Source: Prevotella sp. (GTDB lineage: Bacteria > Bacteroidota > Bacteroidia > Bacteroidales > Bacteroidaceae). Taken from it: 64,000 nt of DNA. The translations under genes were made by a program, and so were the position numbers. The stretch covers positions 33,814-97,813 of the forward strand of contig JAILFH010000114.1 of assembly GCA_024697645.1 (NCBI GenBank). The letters are read 5' to 3'. Positions 59,927 through 64,000 of this stretch are shown piece after piece (position 1 is the first letter of the stretch; every line of letters starts with the position of its first letter). Under the pieces are notes generated by a model. The model made no database searches, was not told where the DNA came from, and saw nothing but the letters and a program-made list of their open reading frames with translations.

Positions 59927-60253
59927 CTATCCTGCTATAGGTACTGAAATCAAATGCAGATGGTCCAACGGTTGGATATCGTAGTCTACCAATGCCATCT
60001 CACGCCCATCCTCATCCTCAAACTCTAATACAGCAGGTTCTTCATCTCCATCCATTAACTTACCTAAAAGATATTGGATTGGATTGCCACCATTATCCAT
60101 CTTCGGCAGTTCGAAAACTTGGATGATACTATCAATCTGCTCACGAACTGTTTTGTTCGGGTCAGTCACTTTTACTTCAATCTCATCATATGCGGTGCCA
60201 TCAATCGTTAGCATCACAATGAACTCGTCCTGATAAAATTCTTGGTCTGTCAT
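59927..60253 (-). CDS. Ubiquitin-like protein
   Basis: This 108-aa protein has a beta-grasp pattern: two N-terminal strands (EFIVMLTIDG, DEIEVKVTDP), a helix (TVREQIDSIIQVFEL), then strands to the end. The stretch LVDYDIQPLDHLHLI (residues 88-102) lines up with LSDYNIQKESTLHLV of eukaryotic ubiquitin. The protein ends SVPIAG, so the terminal pair is Ala-Gly, not Gly-Gly, with no extension for a peptidase to trim. It resembles YukD/EsaB-type Ubls as well. It is the likely modifier activated by the E1, passed to the E2 and removed by the JAMM enzyme. A larger acidic insert (about 63-83) distinguishes it from ubiquitin. Confidence 0.88.
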   Translation of the reverse strand: MTDQEFYQDEFIVMLTIDGTAYDEIEVKVTDPNKTVREQIDSIIQVFELPKMDNGGNPIQYLLGKLMDGDEEPAVLEFEDEDGREMALVDYDIQPLDHLHLISVPIAG

Positions 60254-60298
60254 AGTTGTTATTGTTTATGTTTATATTTATTTGATTCTATCATCTTG

Positions 60299-61345
60299 TT
60301 ACCATTCCCAAGCTCCATCCTCCTGAGCGAAGTTCTCACTACGATAGAGTTCATTATCGTTTTGGAAAACCAACAACTGATAAATTTCTTCAGGCAATGC
60401 CTGAGGTTCCATTAGCATATCGCTTTTCAACACAATCTCGTATTTATTTGCAAGAGTGTCAATACGGAATTTTATATCGGCCTTCTCACTGGCACTCGTC
60501 ATAAAAATTTGACAGAAAAACGATGGGGCTTTCTTTTCATCGAACCAATAATAGGCCGAGAACTCATCACGCCCCTCATACCAAACTACAGCAATGCGCT
60601 TCGGACATCCGGCCTCATGATATTTCATCAATCCCCCATCATGGAGTAAGTCATGGGTGCCATCAAATCGCTGGTCTTGTATGCAGTCGAAATCTAAGTC
60701 ATCAAAATAGAGATCCTCCTCATCATATTGTTTCCATTTTTCTCCATCGAAATACTCCTCAAGTCCCACATAGCGGTAATTATACTGTCTCATCCAATTG
60801 TCGTATAAGTCAAACGGCGGAAGACCATTCTTTTCCAAATTGTTTTTCACTTCCTCATCTTGATTGACACTCAGTTGGCAATAATCCTTCAAACTGAGTC
60901 CCATGAGATAATCATCAACATCTTCTTCTGCCGCCTCTGTCCCTTTCAACCAATCTATGAGAACTGACTTATTGAAGCCATTCAGCCATACAGCCACACC
61001 TCCATATGGTGCACACCCAACTACGATATAGTCATAAAGTGTATTTCCATCCTTGTCTTTCTGCTGCCATAGCTTTTCTATCTTGTCTTTCGGAAGTAAA
61101 GACTCCAGTTCATATGCTTTCCCCTCTGTCATGGATCCCCATTTCATGCTTAAACTCACAGGAAAAGGATAGGTATGTTTGTCAATAATAGTGGGTGCTG
61201 TAGCATTACCCCACTCCCCGCGCAGGTAGTTGCCACGGTTAATCATCCGTGGCTCTTTGTCATTCCCTAGATGAAGTGTTCCATGGAACACCACTATAGG
61301 GTAGAGGCGTAGCATGCTTTCGGATGTCTGGTAGAAGTATTCCAT
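60299..61345 (-). CDS. DUF2931-like protein
   Basis: This 348-aa protein has no signal peptide. The N-terminal 140 residues follow the pattern of DUF2931 proteins: a conserved start (YPIVVFHGTLHLG), GNYLRGEWGN, a proline-aromatic strand (FPVSLSMKWGSMTEGKAYEL), a helix with LLPKDKIEKLW and the phrase VVGCAPYGGVAVWLNG. DUF2931 proteins have been noted in or near T6SS-type loci, but their role is not known to me. The C-terminal 200 residues (rich in Tyr, Asp and Trp) repeat some of the features and may be a second unit. It lies 45 bp before the Ubl gene and is probably cotranscribed. Confidence 0.5.
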   Translation of the reverse strand: MEYFYQTSESMLRLYPIVVFHGTLHLGNDKEPRMINRGNYLRGEWGNATAPTIIDKHTYPFPVSLSMKWGSMTEGKAYELESLLPKDKIEKLWQQKDKDGNTLYDYIVVGCAPYGGVAVWLNGFNKSVLIDWLKGTEAAEEDVDDYLMGLSLKDYCQLSVNQDEEVKNNLEKNGLPPFDLYDNWMRQYNYRYVGLEEYFDGEKWKQYDEEDLYFDDLDFDCIQDQRFDGTHDLLHDGGLMKYHEAGCPKRIAVVWYEGRDEFSAYYWFDEKKAPSFFCQIFMTSASEKADIKFRIDTLANKYEIVLKSDMLMEPQALPEEIYQLLVFQNDNELYRSENFAQEDGAWEW

Positions 61346-61382
61346 ATTCTATAACTTATTTGGAATTAAGAGCATGAAAAAA

Positions 61383-62519
61383 CTACTTCTGAGGAGTATC
61401 GCCGGGTATTAGATTTCCCAATGTATAGGCTGTGGTGAGAAAACTTCTTATATTATTGCTATTTTGCAAAAAATCTATGGCCTTCATACCACGTTCACCT
61501 TTCTTCTGTGCTATGGCGGCTGCTTCCTTCGCATTATTAAGATTTTGCAGAGCTTCCTGACGTGCTCTTTCGGCAGCTTTGTTAGTAATAGGATTAGCTT
61601 TTTCTGCAGCAACAGCCGCTTCTTGTGCGGCTTGACTGGCTTTCTTTGCTTCATCTGCCTTTTTTACAGCGCCTTCTGCTTTTTCCGCATATTCCGTTGC
61701 TAATTTCTGATAAGTTTTGTTTTCTGGCGTTTGACTTGCATACTGCTTCCATGTCTCAGCCTCTTTCTTATAATAATCTGCTTCTTTGCTTGCGTACTTG
61801 GCTTCTTCAGCGGCTTTTTCAGCCTTGTATGCTTTGTCAGCGACATCTATTTTTTTTGCCTTAGTTCCAGCTTTAGCTACGTTCTCTGCACCCTCAATTG
61901 TAACTCTTTCGACATTAGCAACTGCTTTCTCTGCTTCATCCAAATTTTTAATAAAAATCTTCTCAATAATATTGCCTCCTTTCTTGGAGGCTTGTACGGC
62001 AGCCTTACCTCCTTTGAAATAGTTTGCACCTGTCATGGTCAGAACAGCATTAACCGTTGCATTAGCACCATGCTCTTGGGCAAATTTCTTTTTCTCCATC
62101 ATCTTATCAGTCATCCATTTATCTTTATAGCCGATAATATTTCCATTTTCATCATAAATAGGTTCATCTTCAGACACTGCCCCTTCTACAAAAAACTCCA
62201 CATTATTCTCTACACTCTCTGCCGCATGGAGTGTAGCATCTACAGCACCAGCAACTGTTCCAATTGCAGGAACACAAGATGCGACTGACAAGATCTCATG
62301 TCTTTCTTCCCATACATCATCTCTAGTTTCCTTGTTTACAGCTGGTTCTCCATCATTCAGGGCATAGGAGATTCCACCAAAGTTAACAACAGTGTCCACA
62401 GCTGTATCCATTATCGCATGAATGACAGGTGCATCCTTACCATAGTCTCTTTCTAAGTGTTCCCAGTAACTCTCATCGTCATCAGACAATGCCCAACCCC
62501 AAAATTCATTCCATCCCAT
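61383..62519 (-). CDS. Protein with glycine-rich hydrophobic stretch and long Ala/Lys/Glu coiled coil, function unknown
   Basis: This 378-aa protein begins MGWNEFWGWALSDD, has a hydrophobic, Gly/Ala-rich segment (SVASCVPAIGTVAGAVDATL, about 78-97) like those of pre-toxin or glycine-zipper regions in secreted polymorphic proteins, then an Asp/Gly turn-rich part (IYDENGNIIGYKDKW) and a long Ala/Lys/Glu coiled coil (about 190-350). There is no signal peptide. This make-up would suit a secreted effector or a structural partner of the T6SS, but no toxin domain was recognised. It is separated by 37 bp from the DUF2931-like gene. Confidence 0.7.
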   Translation of the reverse strand: MGWNEFWGWALSDDDESYWEHLERDYGKDAPVIHAIMDTAVDTVVNFGGISYALNDGEPAVNKETRDDVWEERHEILSVASCVPAIGTVAGAVDATLHAAESVENNVEFFVEGAVSEDEPIYDENGNIIGYKDKWMTDKMMEKKKFAQEHGANATVNAVLTMTGANYFKGGKAAVQASKKGGNIIEKIFIKNLDEAEKAVANVERVTIEGAENVAKAGTKAKKIDVADKAYKAEKAAEEAKYASKEADYYKKEAETWKQYASQTPENKTYQKLATEYAEKAEGAVKKADEAKKASQAAQEAAVAAEKANPITNKAAERARQEALQNLNNAKEAAAIAQKKGERGMKAIDFLQNSNNIRSFLTTAYTLGNLIPGDTPQK

Positions 62520-62575
62520 ATTATTTCACTAATAAAAATCTACCATACTAAAGACTCTCATCAAAAACTAGTTGC

Positions 62576-63337
62576 TTACAGCAATTCAAGCTTGGGCCTA
62601 GTACTTTTATTATCGAATGACTTATTATCATTTGACTGCTTCTTAGTATCCCCATCAAAGTCTAACAACTCAAGATTTGTTGTTTTTTCCCCCTTAGACG
62701 AAGTTTTTCCTTTACTTGGCATCATTGGCCCATGAACTATCTTTATCTCGTATGCACTACAATAGTCTACCTTAACACTCCATCCCTCATCAGTATATTG
62801 ATTAAAATATGAAGCATATTTATTATTGACAAAAGAGTTGAAAGACTGATCCTTGATCTTTCCAAACATACTTTTGTCACAAACATAGTTCATGGCATAT
62901 ACCAGATCCTCACACTCTGTGTCTGCACCGAGAATGAAATGGACATTTACTTTGTCGTACTTATCTCTATAAGGTAATAAGTGCCTATGAATTTGAACCA
63001 TGGCATCGTCCATCAGTTCCATTAAGCCCTCATCATCATCCACCTCACCAGAGTCTAAATTAACTATTAACTCGCTACAATCAATGAATATCGCCTTGTC
63101 TATCTTATTTTTATTGAAAGACCCTTTCTTCCAAACGGATTTATGAGGTTTGACCATCCAGACAGACTCGTACTGTTTTCCATCAATCGTAAACGTACTA
63201 TGCTTATAGGTTGTCATCATATCATAGGACATGATAGAAAAGAGGATACTGAGATAGATATCCTTGGTCTTATCCTTTTTCTTCTTCTCTTGCTCTGATG
63301 ATGGCCTCTGACTGGCTTGTGCTCCGTCTCCTCCCAT
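62576..63337 (-). CDS. Protein of unknown function
   Basis: This 253-aa protein has a charged N-terminus (SSEQEKKKKDKTKDIYL) and no signal peptide or membrane segment. The middle has an alternating beta/alpha pattern (KAIFIDCSELIVNLD, MVQIHRHLLPY, VNVHFILGADTE), reminiscent of nucleotide-binding folds but without a motif. The C-terminal 45 residues are polar and probably disordered. I do not recognise a family. Gaps of 56 and 59 bp to its neighbours fit a loose operon. The start at 63337 (MGGDGAQ) is the only convincing one. Confidence 0.65.
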   Translation of the reverse strand: MGGDGAQASQRPSSEQEKKKKDKTKDIYLSILFSIMSYDMMTTYKHSTFTIDGKQYESVWMVKPHKSVWKKGSFNKNKIDKAIFIDCSELIVNLDSGEVDDDEGLMELMDDAMVQIHRHLLPYRDKYDKVNVHFILGADTECEDLVYAMNYVCDKSMFGKIKDQSFNSFVNNKYASYFNQYTDEGWSVKVDYCSAYEIKIVHGPMMPSKGKTSSKGEKTTNLELLDFDGDTKKQSNDNKSFDNKSTRPKLELL

Positions 63338-63396
63338 TGTGAAACACTAATGAAATGACTAATTCAAAAATACCAGACTTATTGGAATTGGATACA

Positions 63397-64000
63397 CTAC
63401 TTGTTTTTGGATCCTTTTGATTTTCCTGATTTCGTTGAAGACTCATTTGTGCCCGTAGAGCCCCCGGCATTATCTGATGGACTGTTCTTCAAGTATTCAG
63501 TAGACTTATCATATTGCATCTCAGCTGTATAGGCATCGAAGAGAGCATCATCGCTATAAGCTTGGTTGTAGGCTTCATGCATTTCCGCCTTGGCTGCATT
63601 GTATTCCTCTTCTTTCTCACGTGCCTTCTTACTTGCCTCTACGGCCTTATCATGATATTCTCCATCATTCCTATAGAAGCTGTTAGCAAGATCTTGATTA
63701 CCTTGACGCTGTGCTTCAGCACCTAGCTTATACCAGGCATCTGATTCTTCTTGATTCTTCTTTGCCTCCTGCTCATAAGCGACTTTCTCCTCACGTTTCT
63801 CACGAGTGGTTTCTTTTGTTTCATTATGATAGCTGACGGCATCATCATGCTGAGCAAGAGTATCTTGGGCATCCAAAGCTTGCTGGGCTGCATTGGCTTT
63901 CTGTTCTGCAGCATTTCTGTTGTTTTCTGCCGTCTGCTTTTGTCCTTTCAGGTCTTTGTTGTGATCAACACTGTCTCGGAAAGTATTATATGCTTTATCC
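63397..64000 (-). CDS. Coiled-coil protein, N-terminus beyond the window
   Basis: The frame is open to the window edge (complete codons from 63999), so at least 200 residues are visible and the start is unknown. The visible part is almost entirely a Glu/Lys/Ala/Gln-rich helical coiled coil (QKQTAENNRNAAEQKANAAQ, KAREKEEEYNAAKAEM), with one interruption (DAWYKLGAEAQRQGNQDLAN) resembling a TPR helix pair, and a Ser/Gly/Lys tail (KSGKSKGSKNK). An internal TTG at 63876 could be mistaken for a start. The family is unknown. It belongs to the same minus-strand series as the genes to the left. Confidence 0.7.
   Translation of the reverse strand, partial: DKAYNTFRDSVDHNKDLKGQKQTAENNRNAAEQKANAAQQALDAQDTLAQHDDAVSYHNETKETTREKREEKVAYEQEAKKNQEESDAWYKLGAEAQRQGNQDLANSFYRNDGEYHDKAVEASKKAREKEEEYNAAKAEMHEAYNQAYSDDALFDAYTAEMQYDKSTEYLKNSPSDNAGGSTGTNESSTKSGKSKGSKNK

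Noticed and set aside
51182..60253. A plain Bil anti-phage operon
   Set aside because: The four core activities match, but the membrane anchors, RING/FHA protein, extra envelope proteins and tight linkage to T6SS-like baseplate genes do not fit the compact four-gene Bil layout.
1..64000. tRNA, rRNA or insertion-sequence genes
   Set aside because: Spacers were read for tRNA-like cloverleaf features, rRNA words and transposase motifs on both strands and none was convincing; a tRNAscan or ISfinder run could still find something missed by eye.

Overview
The window looks like a chromosomal segment of a Prevotella-like member of the Bacteroidales. Evidence: a SusC/RagA-type TonB-linked receptor, Bacteroidetes promoters (TTTG, 19-20 nt, TAnnTTTG), C-terminal sorting domains of the type IX secretion system (T9SS) ending in short basic tails such as GKKVVIK, and glycoside hydrolase families 97, 127 and 43. 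No rRNA, tRNA, CRISPR array or insertion sequence was recognised. All family labels come from reading motifs; no database search was run.

Region 1 (1-31.2 kb) is an accessory zone of secreted and outer-membrane proteins. From the left: a SusC-like receptor (cut by the window edge) with a fasciclin-domain surface lipoprotein just upstream; an 848-aa putative metalloprotease; a protein of tandem DUF4859-like modules; a DUF6055-like metalloprotease; a CotH-kinase-like protein; a GH97 alpha-galactosidase-type enzyme; a GH127 beta-L-arabinofuranosidase-type enzyme; a small T9SS cargo protein; a second DUF6055-like metalloprotease; an M60-type glycoprotein peptidase; a leucine-rich-repeat protein; a type II pantothenate kinase; and a GH43 enzyme. 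Five of these proteins carry recognisable T9SS tails, and a DUF4859-like module recurs on four different scaffolds. The two divergent promoter regions (8.3 kb and 16.4 kb) share a GGACGAT motif that may be an operator.

Region 2 (31.3-41.1 kb) is mostly housekeeping: Nudix hydrolase, B3/B4-domain protein, MntP-type exporter, a divergent NAD-dependent DNA ligase, a secreted protein of unknown function, citrate synthase, low-molecular-weight phosphotyrosine phosphatase and RmuC. The spacers here and in region 1 hold short tandem arrays (periods 7, 8 and 22 bp), mini-hairpins and long inverted repeats.

Region 3 (41.4-64.0 kb) is the highlight: about seventeen genes, all on the minus strand and nearly all tightly packed, visibly more A+T-rich than the left half. 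In transcription order: a coiled-coil protein (cut by the edge), two proteins of unknown function, a DUF2931-like protein, a ubiquitin-like protein, an E2-like enzyme, two related secreted/membrane proteins, a membrane-anchored JAMM peptidase, a multi-pass membrane protein with a degenerate vWA domain, RING-like finger and FHA domain, an E1-like enzyme, four proteins read as type VI secretion (T6SS) baseplate subunits TssG, TssK, TssE and TssF, a membrane-anchored LysM glucosaminidase, a transmembrane Ser/Thr kinase, a WG-repeat-like protein and a PP2C phosphatase. Read together, this is a contractile-secretion baseplate locus carrying both a threonine-phosphorylation circuit (kinase, phosphatase, FHA) and what looks like a full ubiquitin-type conjugation and removal set. 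The other T6SS genes (sheath, tube, ClpV, VgrG) are not in the window and should lie beyond position 64,000 or elsewhere if the reading is right.
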